Assembly: GCA_029168955.1 (NCBI GenBank)
Contig: JAPDOI010000010.1
Location: 1,089,501 to 1,153,500 of the forward strand
DNA from: Aplectana chamaeleonis
Taxonomy: Eukaryota > Nematoda > Chromadorea > Rhabditida > Cosmocercidae
Length of the DNA stretch: 64,000 nucleotides
Direction of reading: 5' to 3'
Below, piece by piece: positions 33,501-44,484 of this stretch (the first letter of the stretch is position 1; each line of letters begins with the position of its first letter). The notes beneath the pieces are model-generated. The model did no database searches, had not been told where the DNA came from, and was given only the letters and a program-made list of their open reading frames with translations. Both the position numbers and the translations under genes were made by a program.

Positions 33501-36500
33501 TCGCGCACATTTTACACGGCGCGTGGCGCACTACCAGTTGGGTCGCGCACATTTTCCACGGCGCGTGGCGCACTTCCAGTTGGGTCGCACACACTTTCCA
33601 CGGCGCGTGGCGCACTCCCAGCCGGGTCCCATACACTTTCCACGGCGCGTGGCGCACTTCCAGTTGGGTCGCACACACTTTCCACGGCGCGTGGCGAACT
33701 TCTAGTTGGGTCCCGCAAACTTTCGACGGCGCGTGGCGCACTTCTTGTTGGGTCGCGCACATTTTACACGGCGCGTGGCGCACTTCCAGTTGGGTCGCGC
33801 ACACTTTCCGCGACCCGTGGGGCACTTCCAGTTGGGTCGCGCACACTTTCCACGGCGCGTGGCGCACTCCCGGCCGGGTCCCATACACTTTCCACGGCGC
33901 GTGGCGCACTTCCAGTTGGGTCCCGCACACTTTCCACGGCGCGTGGCGCACTTCTAGTTAGGTCCCACACACTTTCAACGGCGCGAGGCGCACTCCCAGT
34001 TGGGTCTCGCACATTTTCCGTGACGCGTGGGGCACTTCCAGTTGGGTCGCGCACACTTTCCACGGCGCGTGGCGCACTTCTAGTTAGGTCCCACACACTT
34101 TCAACGGCGCGTGGCGCACTCCCAGTTGGGTCTCGCACAATTTCCGTGACGCGTGGGGCACTTCCAGTTGGGTCCCGCAGACTTTCGACGGCGCGTAGCG
34201 CACTCCCAGCCGGGTCCCGTACACTTTCCACGGCGCGTGGCGCACTTCTTGTTGGGTCGCGCACATTTTACACGGCGCGTGGCGCACTTCCAGTTGGGTC
34301 GCGCACACTTTCCACGGCGCGTGGCGCTCTTCTAGTTAGGTCCCACACACTTTCAACGGCGCGTGGCGCACTCCCAGTCTGGGGCCCCTTACACTTTCCA
34401 CGGCGCGTGGCGCACTTCTTGTTGGGTCGCGCACATTTTACACGGCGCGTGGCGCACTTCCAGTTGGGTCGCGCACACTTTCCACGGCGCGTGGCGCACT
34501 TCTAGTTAGGTCCCGTACACTTTCCACGGGGCGTGGTGCACTTCTAGTTGGGTCGCGCACACTTTCCGCGACCCGTGGGGCACTTCCAGTTGGGTCGCGC
34601 ACACTTTCCACGGCGCGTGGCGCACTCCCAGCCGGGTCCCGTACACTTTCCACGACGCGTGGCGCACTTCTTGTTGGGTCACGCACATTTTACACGGCGC
34701 GTGGCGCACTTCCAGTTGGGTCGCGCACACTTTCCACGGCGCGTGGCGCACTTCTAGTTAGGTCCCACACACTTTCCACGGCGCGTGGCGCACTCCCAGC
34801 CGGGTCCCATACACTTTCCACGGCGCGTGGCGCACTTCCAGTTGGGTCGCGCACACTCTCCAGGGCGCGTGGCGCACTTCCAGTTGGGTCCCGCAGACTT
34901 TCGACGGCGCGTAGCGCACTCCCAGCCGGGTCCCGTACACTTTCCACGGCGCGTGGCGCACTTCTTGTTGGGTCGCGCACATTTTACACGGGGCGTGGTG
35001 CACTTCTAGTTGGGTCGCGCACACTTTCCGCGACCCGTGGGGCACTTCCAGTTGGGTCGCGCACACTTTCCACGGCGCGTGGCGCACTCCGGCCGGGTCC
35101 CATACACTTTCCATGCCGCGTGGGGCACTTTCAGTTGGGTCGCGCACACTTTCCACGGCGCGTGGCGCACTTCTAGTTAGGTCCCACACACTTTCAACGG
35201 CGCGAGGCGCACTCCCAGTTGGGTCTCGCACATTTTCCGTGACGCCGGGGGCACTTCCAGTTGGGTCGCGCACACTTTCCACGGCGCGTGGCGCACTTCA
35301 GTTAGGTCCCACACACTTTCAACGGCGCGTGGCGCACTCCCAGTTGGGTCTCTCACAAATTCCGTGACGCGTGGGGCACTTCCAGTTGGGTCCCGCAGAC
35401 TTTCGACGGCGCGTAGCGCACTCCCAGCCGGGTCCCGTACACTTTCCACGGCGCGTGGCGCCCTTCTTGTTGGGTCGCGCACATTTTACACGGCGCGTGG
35501 CGCACTTCCAGTTGGGTCGCGCACACTTTCCACGGCGCGTGGCGCTCTTCTAGTTAGGTCCCACACACTTTCAACGGCGCGTAGCGCACTCCCAGTCTGG
35601 GGCCCCTTACACTTTCCACGGCGCGTGGCGCACTTCTTGTTGGGTCGCGCACATTTTACACGGCGCGTGGCGCACTTCCAGTTGGGTCGCGCACACTTTA
35701 CACGGCGCGTGGCGCACTTCTAGTTAGGTCCCGTACACTTTCCACGGGGCGTGGTGCACTTCTAGTTGGGTCGCGCACACTTTCCGCGACCCATGGGGCA
35801 CTTCCAGTTGGGTCGCGCACACTTTCCACGGCGCGTGGCGCGCTCCCGCCGGGTCCCGTACACTTTCCACGGCGCGTGGCGCACTTCTTGTTGGGTCGCG
35901 CACATTTTACACGGCGCGTGGCGCACTTCCAGTTGGGTCGCGCACACTTTCCACGGCGCGTGGCGCACTTCTAGTTAAGTCCCACACACTTTCCACGGCG
36001 CGTGGCGCACTCCCAGCCGGGTCCCATACACTTTCCACGGCGCGTGGCGCACTTCCAGTTGGGTCGCGCACACTTTCCAGGGCGCGTGGCGCACTTCCAG
36101 TTGGGTCCCGCAGACTTTCGACGGCGCGTAGCGCACTCCCAGCCGGGTCCCGTACACTTTCCACGGCGCGTGGCGCACTTCTTGTTGGGTCGCGCACATT
36201 TTACACGGCGCGTGGCGCACTTCCAGTTGGGTCGCGCACACTTTCCACGGCGCGTGGCGCTCTTCTAGTTAGGTCCCACACACTTTCAACGGCGCGTGGC
36301 GCACTCCCAGTCTGGGGCCCCTTACACTTTCCACGGCGCGTGGCGCACTTCTTGTTGGGTCGCGCAATATTTTACACGGCGCGTGGCGCACTTCCAGTTG
36401 GGTCGCGCACACTTTCCACGGCGCGTGGCGCACTTCTAGTTAGGTCCCGTACACTTTCCACGGGGCGTGGTGCACTTCTAGTTGGGTCGCGCACACTTTC

Positions 36501-39112
36501 CGCGACCCGTGGGGCACTTCCAGTTGGGTCGCGCACACTTTCCACGGCGCGTGGCGCACTCCCAGCCGGGTCCCGTACACTTTCCACGGCGCGTGGCGCA
36601 CTCCCAGCCGGGTCCCGTACACTTTCCACGGCGCGTGGCGCACTTCTTGTTGGGTCACGCACATTTTACACGGCGCGTGGCGCACTTCCAGTTGGGTCGC
36701 GCACACTTTCCACGGCGCGTGGCGCACTTCTAGTTAGGTCCCACACACTTTCCACGGCGCGTGGCGCACTCCCAGCCGGGTCCCATACACTTTCCACGGC
36801 GCGTGGCGCACTTCCAGTTGGGTCGCGCACACTTTCCAGGGCGCGTGGCGCACTTCCAGTTGGGTCCCGCAGACTTTCGACGGCGCGTAGCGCACTCCCA
36901 GCCGGGTCCCGGACACTTTCCACGGCGCGTGGCGCACTTCTTGTTGGGTCGCGCACATTTTACACGGGGCGTGGTGCACTTCTAGTTGGGTCGCGCACAC
37001 TTTCCGCGACCCGTGGGGCACTTCCAGTTGGGTCGCGCACACTTTCCACGGCGCGTGGCGCACTCCCGGCCGGGTCCCATACACTTTCCACGGCGCGCGG
37101 CGCACTTCCAGTTGGGTCTCGCACACTTTCCACGGCGCGTGGCGCACTTCTAGTTAGGTCCCACACACTTTCAACGGCGCGAGGCGCACTCCCAGTTGGG
37201 TCTCGCACATTTTCCGTGACGCGTGGGGCACTTCCAGTTGGGTCGCGCACACTTTCCACGGCGCGTGGCGCACTTCTAGTTAGGTCCCACACACTTTCAA
37301 CGGCGCGTGGCGCACTCCCAGTTGGGTCTCTCACAAATTCCGTGACGCGTGGGGCACTTCCAGTTGGGTCCCGCAGACTTTCGACGGCGCGTAGCGCACT
37401 CCCAGCCGGGTCCCGTACACTTTCCACGGCGCGTGGCGCACTTCTTGTTGGGTCGCGCACATTTTACACGGCGCGTGGCGCACTTCCAGTTGGGTCGCGC
37501 ACACTTTCCACGGCGCGTGGCGCTCTTCTAGTTAGGTCCCACACACTTTCAACGGCGCGTGGCGCACTCCCAGTCTGGGGCCCCTTACACTTTCCACGGC
37601 GCGTGGCGCACTTCTTGTTGGGTCGCGCACATTTTACACGGCGCGTGGCGCACTTCCAGTTGGGTCGCGCACACTTTCCACGGCGCGTGGCGCACTTCTA
37701 GTTAGGTCCCGTACACTTTCCACGGGGCGTGGTGCACTTCTAGTTGGGTCGCGCACACTTTCCGCGACCCGTGGGGCACTTCCAGTTGGGTCGCGCACAC
37801 TTTCCACGGCGCGTGGCGCACTCCCGCCGGGTCCCGTACACTTTCCACGGCGCGTGGCGCACTTCTTGTTGGGTCGCGCACATTTTACACGGCGCGTGGC
37901 GCACTTCCAGTTGGGTCGCGCACACTTTCCACGGCGCGTGGCGCACTTCTAGTTAGGTCCCACACACTTTCCACGGCGCGTGGCGCACTCCCAGCCGGGT
38001 CCCATACACTTTCCACGGCGCGTGGCGCACTTCCAGTTGGGTCGCGCACACTTTCCAGGGCGCGTGGCGCACTTCCAGTTGGGTCCCGCAGACTTTCGAC
38101 GGCGCGTAGCGCACTCCCAGCCGGGTCCCGTACACTTTCCACGGCGCGTGGCGCACTTCTTGTTGGGTCGCGCACATTTTACACGGCGCGTGGCGCACTT
38201 CCAGTTGGGTCGCGCACACTTTCCACGGCGCGTGGCGCACTTCTAGTTAGGTCCCACACACTTTCAACGACGCGTGGCGCACTCCCAGTTGGGTCTCGCA
38301 CATTTTCCGTGACGCGTGGGGCACTTCCAGTTGGGTCGCGCACACTTTCCACGGCGCGTGGCGCACTTCTAGTTAGGTCCCACACACTTTCAACGGCGCG
38401 TGGCGCACTCCCAGTTGGGTCTCGCACAATTTCCGTGACGCGTGGGGCACTTCCAGTTGGGTCCCGCAGACTTTCGACGGCGCGTAGCGCACTCCCAGCC
38501 GGGTCCCGTACACTTTCCACGGCGCGTGGCGCACTTCTTGTTGGGTCGCGCACATTTTACACGGCGCGTGGCGCACTTCCAGTTGGGTCGCGCACACTTT
38601 CCACGGCGCGTGGCGCACTTCTAGTTAGGTCCCACACACTTTCCACGGCGCGTGGCGCACTTCTAGTTAGGTTACACACACTTTCCACGGGGCGTGGTGC
38701 ACTTCTAGTTGGGTCGCGCACACTTTCCGCGACCCGTGGGGCACTTCCAGTTGGGTCGCGCACACTTTCCACGGCGCGTGGCGCACTCCCAGCCGGGTCC
38801 CATACACTTTCCACGGGGCGTGGTGCACTTCTAGTTGGGTCGCGCACACTTTCCACGGCGCGTGGCGCACTTCCAGTTGGGTCGCGCACACTTTCCAGGG
38901 CGCGTGGCGCACTTCCAGTTGGGTCCCGCAGACTTTCGACGGCGCGTAGCGCACTCCCAGCCTGGGGCCCCTTACACTTTCCACGGCGCGTGGCGCACTT
39001 TGAGTTGGGTCTCACACACTTTCCGTGACGCGTGGAGCACTTCCAGTTGGGTCCCTTACACCCTACCCGGCGTTTGGCGCACTCCTAAGTGAATCCCACA
39101 CACTCTCCGGTC
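24541..39112 (-). repeat. 14.6-kb tandem array, 42-bp satellite family A
   Basis: There are roughly 345 tandem copies of a 42-bp unit, read on plus as GCGCGTGGCGCACTTCCAGT, then TGGGTCGCGCACACTTTCCACG. Variant sites recur (CTTCCAGT/CTTCTAGT/CTCCCAGC, GGTCGCGCACA/GGTCCCGTACA/GGTCCCGCAGA). Each unit has a small dyad CCACG-GCG-CGTGG. Units are ordered into higher-order blocks: the odd variant CTGGGGCCCCTTACA occurs at 28134, 28304, 30028, 30198, 30744, 30915, 33201, 34379, 35597, 36312 and 37575. The pairs at 28134/28304 and 30028/30198 share 170-base spacing, and many segments repeat at offsets of 1894, 1178, 1976 or 2611. Units decay at both edges. The very long open frames (up to 596 codons) on both strands exist because 42 equals 14 codons, and are not called as genes. 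Confidence 0.98.
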
Positions 39113-39468
39113 AACGGTCAACGGTCTACTCTTAGCCGTTTATTATTATGTATGGTATGATATAGTTTCTGACGATAAATGAATTTCATCCCTTGCTGTT
39201 TGAAAAGTGAAAAGAGACCTTATTTCCAGGTCGAGCGCCCTGAAGAACCTCTTGAAGGTACAGTAGGGAACACTGTGCGACCTGCAAAATTGTTCTCTTG
39301 TAATTACTTCCGATTTTCTGCGCATTTCCAGAGCGTTTTTCAAAAATCGGAAGCCAAAAACTGTCGTAAATCGGTGATTGAAATTTTGCTCATCCCTGAT
39401 TCTGTGCAATTACGCATCGAAGGTTATCAGATTCTACGTCGAGGGCCTACTGATTATTTTGATCTTTC
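39113..39468. other. Unassigned spacer after satellite A
   Basis: A short CGGTCAACGGTCAACGGTC triplication marks the array edge near 39108-39126. Nothing else is recognised. Confidence 0.35.
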
Positions 39469-40021
39469 TTAAAGGCAGTGAACGCGATCAAATATGTTTG
39501 TCGTCTTTTTCTCTCCAAATCCTTTTCTGGGACTCGAGTAGTAGGACCTATATAAAAAATCGCGAAAAAACCACTGTTTTAGACAAAATTTTAGGCCTGA
39601 ACTTTCGTCTTTTGATGGTGGACCAGCCCACTCCACATCTTCGGCAGCGATGACCTCTTATATCAAGAACATCAGCTGGCTTGAAATTGAATTTCAATCA
39701 ATGAACCTTCAGATTCATGTACACATCTAGTCAAAAACATTGACTGGAGTGCTTGCTTTCATTGTTCAACTAATTTATTAGGTAAATTTGCATTTATTTC
39801 TTCCTCTGAGTGTCGATGATTTTTGACTGCTTGGCACGAGACTGCGATCTTTTTCAGAGGAACTGAGCACGTGTGCACGAACTGGCTCCTTTGGGCACTA
39901 GAAACTCTAATTCTAGCCTGTTTTTCACCACGCTGCCTTCATAGTTTTTCAACTGTTTTTGACCTAAGCTGATTTTTGTAGTTTTTTCGATAAAGTTTTT
40001 CATCGTGACCACTGCCTTTAA
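39469..40021 (+). mobile_element. TTAA MITE family C, complete copy
   Basis: It begins TTAAAGGCAGTGAACGCGAT and ends ATCGTGACCACTGCCTTTAA (553 bp). The terminal motif resembles family B but the interior differs. The left half (ATATGTTTGTCGTCTTTTTC through ATGACCTCTTATATCAAGAA) recurs at 58956-59173. It is non-coding. Confidence 0.85.
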
Positions 40022-40699
40022 AATTGCGCCAGTTTTTTCTACAATTTCAAACAGGCTTCTCACAAATCCCTCAAAGAATGTTATGGTTTTATTGGTGCGA
40101 ATACCCGAATTGTACAATCAGACTTCAGCTTTTCATTACTAGAAGTGAGGATAGCTGGTGAGGCGCAGAAAACAGAATGGGTGAGAGGCCTGCGTGCTCG
40201 TTTGCACTTCTGCGATATGCCATAGGAGGTAATTTCTGCTGAGTGACGTTATGGCGTGGATTGTCTAGCAGAAGAGCGATTTCTGACAAATACGAGCTTT
40301 TTTTCACGACTCCAACACCAAAACGTGAGATGAATTGGAGGATTCATTCATTGTGAGAACAGCCCCACCATGGAGTAGGCGGTTTCACATAACAAATGCG
40401 AAGATCGACCTTTCGAGAGAGGAGAAAGACGTTTACATGAAAGGCAGGACACGCTACCATTTTTACGTTCCGAAAACGCCATCTGGCATACATCCACACA
40501 CGGCAAGGCGCTATCGACGAATGCTAAAATACAGAAAATTTTCTCCGGGTGATTTTTGTGAACAGTTCTTGCAAAAACGTGGATCTCGGGCTCCCAGGGC
40601 CCTCGACAATTTGAAGTCAGCGTTCACGATGAATTTCACCTGCGAATTCACAGCAGAATACGGAAGATCTGCTACCTTTCGTAGCAGCCGTGTTTAAAA
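40022..40699. other. Unassigned intergenic DNA
   Basis: A 120-codon frame at 40335-40697 resembles no known family and has no splice context that I can support. No other feature is recognised. Confidence 0.3.
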
Positions 40700-40795
40700 C
40701 GAGACCCCGGTTCAAGTGCGCAGGACGCCGTAAAAACTGTACGAGACCCAAGTGGGAGTGCGCAAGGCGCCGTGGGAAGTGTGTAGAACCCAGTG
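40700..40795 (+). repeat. Two degenerate family A 42-bp units
   Basis: GTGCGCAGGACGCCGTAAAA and GTGCGCAAGGCGCCGTGGGA lie exactly 42 bases apart, with GAGACCCAAGTGGGAGTGCG between them. This is the plus-orientation unit of the 6709-7062 array. It lies just outside the left arm of the fold-back element. Confidence 0.8.
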
Positions 40796-40816
40796 GTTAT
40801 GAGCATGACGCCCACG

Positions 40817-42718
40817 GGTCCGTTTGGGTTGCCAAGGGCATATTTGGAATCACCATCGAGAGCTCTTCGTTTTGAGCTCACACATGTCTTACCCTGCAAA
40901 CAAGGCATATAGGGTCAACAGAATCAATCGAGTGTACGAAAACTGAAGCTGGGTATCAAATTGTTATGAATATTTGACTACATATCAACCGTACATATCA
41001 AGGACGAGTTATGTACAAGTACAATACACGCACTAGTTTTCTCGAAAAACCCGTTAAAGTCACGAATTCGCGACTTTTCGTCATAACTCGGCTCTATGTG
41101 CTCCGTCACAGAGTCCGTACAGACATTTTTCGAGCGAGCCTCAAAAGCTCTTTTTTTTTGAGATTTCACTTGTCTTACCACTAACTAGGCATATAGGACT
41201 TACATAACCAATTGAGTTATCGAAAGGAAAATTCAAGCAATTATTCGACGGTTATTCGACGTGATGTCACGTTTACTGAAACAGTGTAAGCGATGTAGAC
41301 AACAGGTAAGCAAACTGATTGCGACTGACCGGCCTTTTCTGCAAAATTTCGGATTTCTGCTTTTTCAGACCCGAATATTTTGGCCATTTCCGGGGCCAAA
41401 AGCCTCCTCTTTCCTAGATTTACAGACAGTAGTAATGTTTTTCGCCGAATTTGTCTGAATATCTCCATAATTGAAAACTTGGACAAAATTCAGGCCGCGA
41501 GAAGTGGTTCACAGCGATGTCCAATCACTGATTTTTGTATGCAGCCCATTCAAGAAGGGCCGAACTCGCTCTCAGAAACCGGTAACCTTTACAGCTCCTC
41601 GCTGCGCATAATAAATAGTTCGGGAAACCACCTCTACTTTGTGATCTATTTTTTTCAAGCCCACAATCGGATCGTTAGTATCAATAAGTTGTATTAATTT
41701 TCCGATGCTCGGCAACCCGCAATCAGCTGGTGCCCGAATTTCAGAATCTTGTTGATAAGGGCTTTTCAATGGTATATAGTTTTTTAACGTTCAAATTCTA
41801 ACGAATTGCTCCGGGTCTCTCAGATCCAGAAGAGCCATCTTCTGTCGGTCCCTCGCTTTGTGTTTCTGCGTCTCTGCCCCTGCACACCCGACTTTTGAAG
41901 GTGTCGAAAGCGCACTATCTCGCCTGCCTCGCTCAATGAGCGAGGTCCACGCGAAATGGATTGATTTCCCTGAGCAGAGTTTCAATCGGGAGACGACGAG
42001 TGCGTGGATTTGAACAGTAGGAACGAGAGAGAAATGAAAAATGTGGGGGAGATAATCGCGCGGGTGATATCCCGAGCATCAACAGGTGGGGATAAGCTAG
42101 AAGGAGATATAACGAGATGGATAGTCCATAGCTCACCAACGACTATATAGACAGGTTGGAGAGGAAGCTACTACATGGGTGGAGAATTGAAATTTACGGG
42201 TGTTCCTCAGATCATCTGCTCAATCCGACCGCCACGCCGAATCACAACGCGGGTGGTATACGCCATGCAATGCTACACCAAGCGGTGAGTCACTCGTAGC
42301 CATTGATGAGCCACGTTATTGGAACTTGCCGAGATTTGATAGAATTGTCTTCGATGTTTTTATGAATGGCGACAAATGACAAAGATTACTGAAACATGGC
42401 ACAAAGTCCATTCCAACATCAAGGCTGAGGCGCGCGTAGCTTGATGTATAGCTTGATGTATACTACTAAAACATTATTTTTCACTTTCGACACCTCCCTA
42501 AATTGGTCTTGCATACTTGTACATAACTTGTTCTTGATATGTACGGTTGACATGAAGTCAAATATTTACAACAATTAGATACCCAGCTTCAGTTTTCGTA
42601 CACTCGATTGATTCTGTTTAACCTACATGCCTTGTTTGCAGGGTAAGACATGTGTGAGCTCAAAATGAAGAGCTCTCGATGGTGATTCTAAATATGCCCT
42701 TGGCAACCCAAACGGACC
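40817..42718. mobile_element. 1.9-kb fold-back element with 204-bp arms
   Basis: The left arm at 40817-41020 (GGTCCGTTTGGGTTGCCAAG onward) is mirrored by the right arm at 42515-42718, both 204 bases and highly similar. Both contain the CACACATGTCTTACCCTGCA block and the TGATATGTACGGTTGA / TCAACCGTACATATCA pair. A weaker direct copy of part of the left arm lies at about 41155-41230 (CTTGTCTTACCACTAACTAG). The 1.5-kb interior has no recognised transposase. This is a fold-back transposon or a long inverted duplication. Family A 42-bp units lie outside both arms in the same orientation. Confidence 0.8.
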
Positions 42719-42812
42719 ATTTTGAACGAAGTTATGACAAAGCGGCGCTTTGCGGCGAAAAAAAGCGCCGAAAACGCCGTTTTTCCCGAAGTCGCGGGCG
42801 GTATTGTACGAT

Positions 42813-42912
42813 GCCGTAAAAAGTGTATGGGACCTTTTGGAGTGCACAGGACGCCGTAGAAAAGTGTGGGAGCCTAGAGGACGCCGTAAAAAGTGGTAGC
42901 GCAGAACACCAG
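42813..42912 (+). repeat. Degenerate family A units, three GCCGTA repeats
   Basis: GCCGTAAAAAGTGTATGGGA, GCCGTAGAAAAGTGTGGGAG and GCCGTAAAAAGTGG start at 42813, 42853 and 42883. This is the 42-bp family A unit with internal deletions, on the far side of the fold-back arms. Confidence 0.72.
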
Positions 42913-43283
42913 AAACATGTTGTGCGTACATAGGAAAAGGTACACTACCTTTTTCCTTTTCACATTCCCTCCCCCTTCAACACAGTTCCGCTGCTCAGCC
43001 GTTTCTATACCCCAACTTCTCTAATTCGCGTCTATATGCGATGGAAACATGAGTAAATCAAAATCTGCATACATGAAAACACAAACATCAGATAGTCATG
43101 GGTGAGCAAGTCTAGAATGTGTAGTCAGCTATTTAATGGCACATCGATAAGCCGAGGATGTCATATTATGAGTTGTAAGGTTTCGCTGCGAGAGTGAAAT
43201 TACCAGTTTGAGTCGCTTTTGGCTCTGGTGATGGAAGCCTTGAGCATAATCGAAAAGGATGACAAACTGTTTGAAACCTTTAC
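42913..43283. other. Unassigned spacer
   Basis: No gene or repeat is recognised between the family A units and the TTAA element. Confidence 0.3.
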
Positions 43284-43777
43284 TTAAAGGCAGTGTTCAC
43301 GATAAAAAATGTGTTTCAGTTTCCACTAGGAATGGGTAGTGGAGGGGCGCACTGTAACGTTGACGTCGAAAGAACGCTTGAAAACGAGCCAGGAAAGGCT
43401 CCAAAAGAGCCCGAAGTTGCCACTTCGAGCGCAAGGCAAACCTCAAAAGCGCAACACACGCCCACCGACGTGAACAAATGAATGCTCGAAATTGTGAGAT
43501 GAGCGATGATTTCCAATCATTAGCTCCGTTCTTCCCTTAATTCTCCACTTCTCTCTTTACTCAGGTCAGCTCGCATAGATCGGCTGCAAAAGACGGAAGC
43601 TACAAGCCTTGGAAAACTCGTCCACCATGTTTCCTTAGCTCAATCTTTGAGGGACCATAGCTTTGTTCCCAGAAGGTCCTGTACGATTTCCGAGACATCG
43701 TTGGAATCAGCACGGGGCCGTTCTCAAGAAGGGCAGAAAAACAGAAAAACGATTTTTGTCGTGAACACTGCCTTTAA
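43284..43777 (-). mobile_element. TTAA MITE family B, inverted complete copy
   Basis: Both TTAAAGGCAGTGTTCACGAT-type ends are present (right end GTCGTGAACACTGCCTTTAA), 494 bp. The internal order is the reverse of 21598-22090: CCCACCGACGTGAACAAATG, then GAGATGAGCGATG, then GAAAACTCGTCCACC, then GGGACCATAGC. It is non-coding. Confidence 0.92.
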
Positions 43778-44132
43778 AGCATTTCTTTCTTTCCACCATT
43801 GGTTTTTATGTACATATAGCCTCTCTCCCTCATTCTGAGAAGGTCGAATTAATGCTTATCGGACTTAGTATGTCAAAAATCTCCTTATCATTTTTATGTG
43901 TTGCCATGAGAAACCGCTCCGCTGCTTGCTCCCACGGACTCATTTGAGCGAGATAAGCTTTATGTATTCATCTCGAATGTGAGGTATCATCTGGCAACAG
44001 GCTCTCTCGATATACACAATGCTTCAAAAATACCTCCGAATAGTGTTCAAGCACAATAGTGCGAACAAGACGAACGGGGTGGAATAATAGCCCACTATTG
44101 GAAACTTCTCACAAACAGCTTAGCAGTTATCG
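43778..44132. other. Unassigned spacer
   Basis: No gene, complete element or repeat array is recognised. Confidence 0.3.
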
Positions 44133-44155
44133 CTCCAGCCGCGAAGCGGCTGGAG
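44133..44155. repeat. 10-bp GC-rich hairpin with 3-base loop
   Basis: CTCCAGCCGC at 44133-44142 pairs exactly with GCGGCTGGAG at 44146-44155 around GAA. An isolated hairpin of this kind could be the 3' hairpin of a rolling-circle element, but no CTRR terminus was identified beside it. Confidence 0.7.
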
Positions 44156-44363
44156 AGGTTTGGTTTTGCCTGGCACTTGTGATCACTTAGATTTTGGTAA
44201 AGTAGTTAATAAAACCTGTAAAACAAATTTTCTAGAGATTTCCTTCTGGATATAAGTGAGAGAGTATAGAAGACACCCGCTGACAAAATTTGAGCCAAAT
44301 CGATTGAAAATTAACAAAGTTAGATCGGCGGAAGCTTAGCTAAAATTCGCGTTTTTTCTTGTA

Positions 44364-44452
44364 ACGCGTCCCTCGTCTGTCCTGTTCCTCGTCCTCGTTC
44401 CTCGTCCCTCGTTCCTCGTCCCTCGTTCCTCGTCCCTCGTTCCTCGTTCCTG
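44364..44452 (+). repeat. 14-bp microsatellite GTTCCTCGTCCCTC
   Basis: Pyrimidine-rich tandem units of GTTCCTCGTCCCTC and shortened forms repeat about six times. The opposite strand reads as a low-complexity EERGTRNEGRG-type peptide, an artefact. It lies directly left of satellite B. Confidence 0.9.
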
Positions 44453-44484
44453 CCACTAGCCACTGCCAGTGGTCGCAGGCTATC

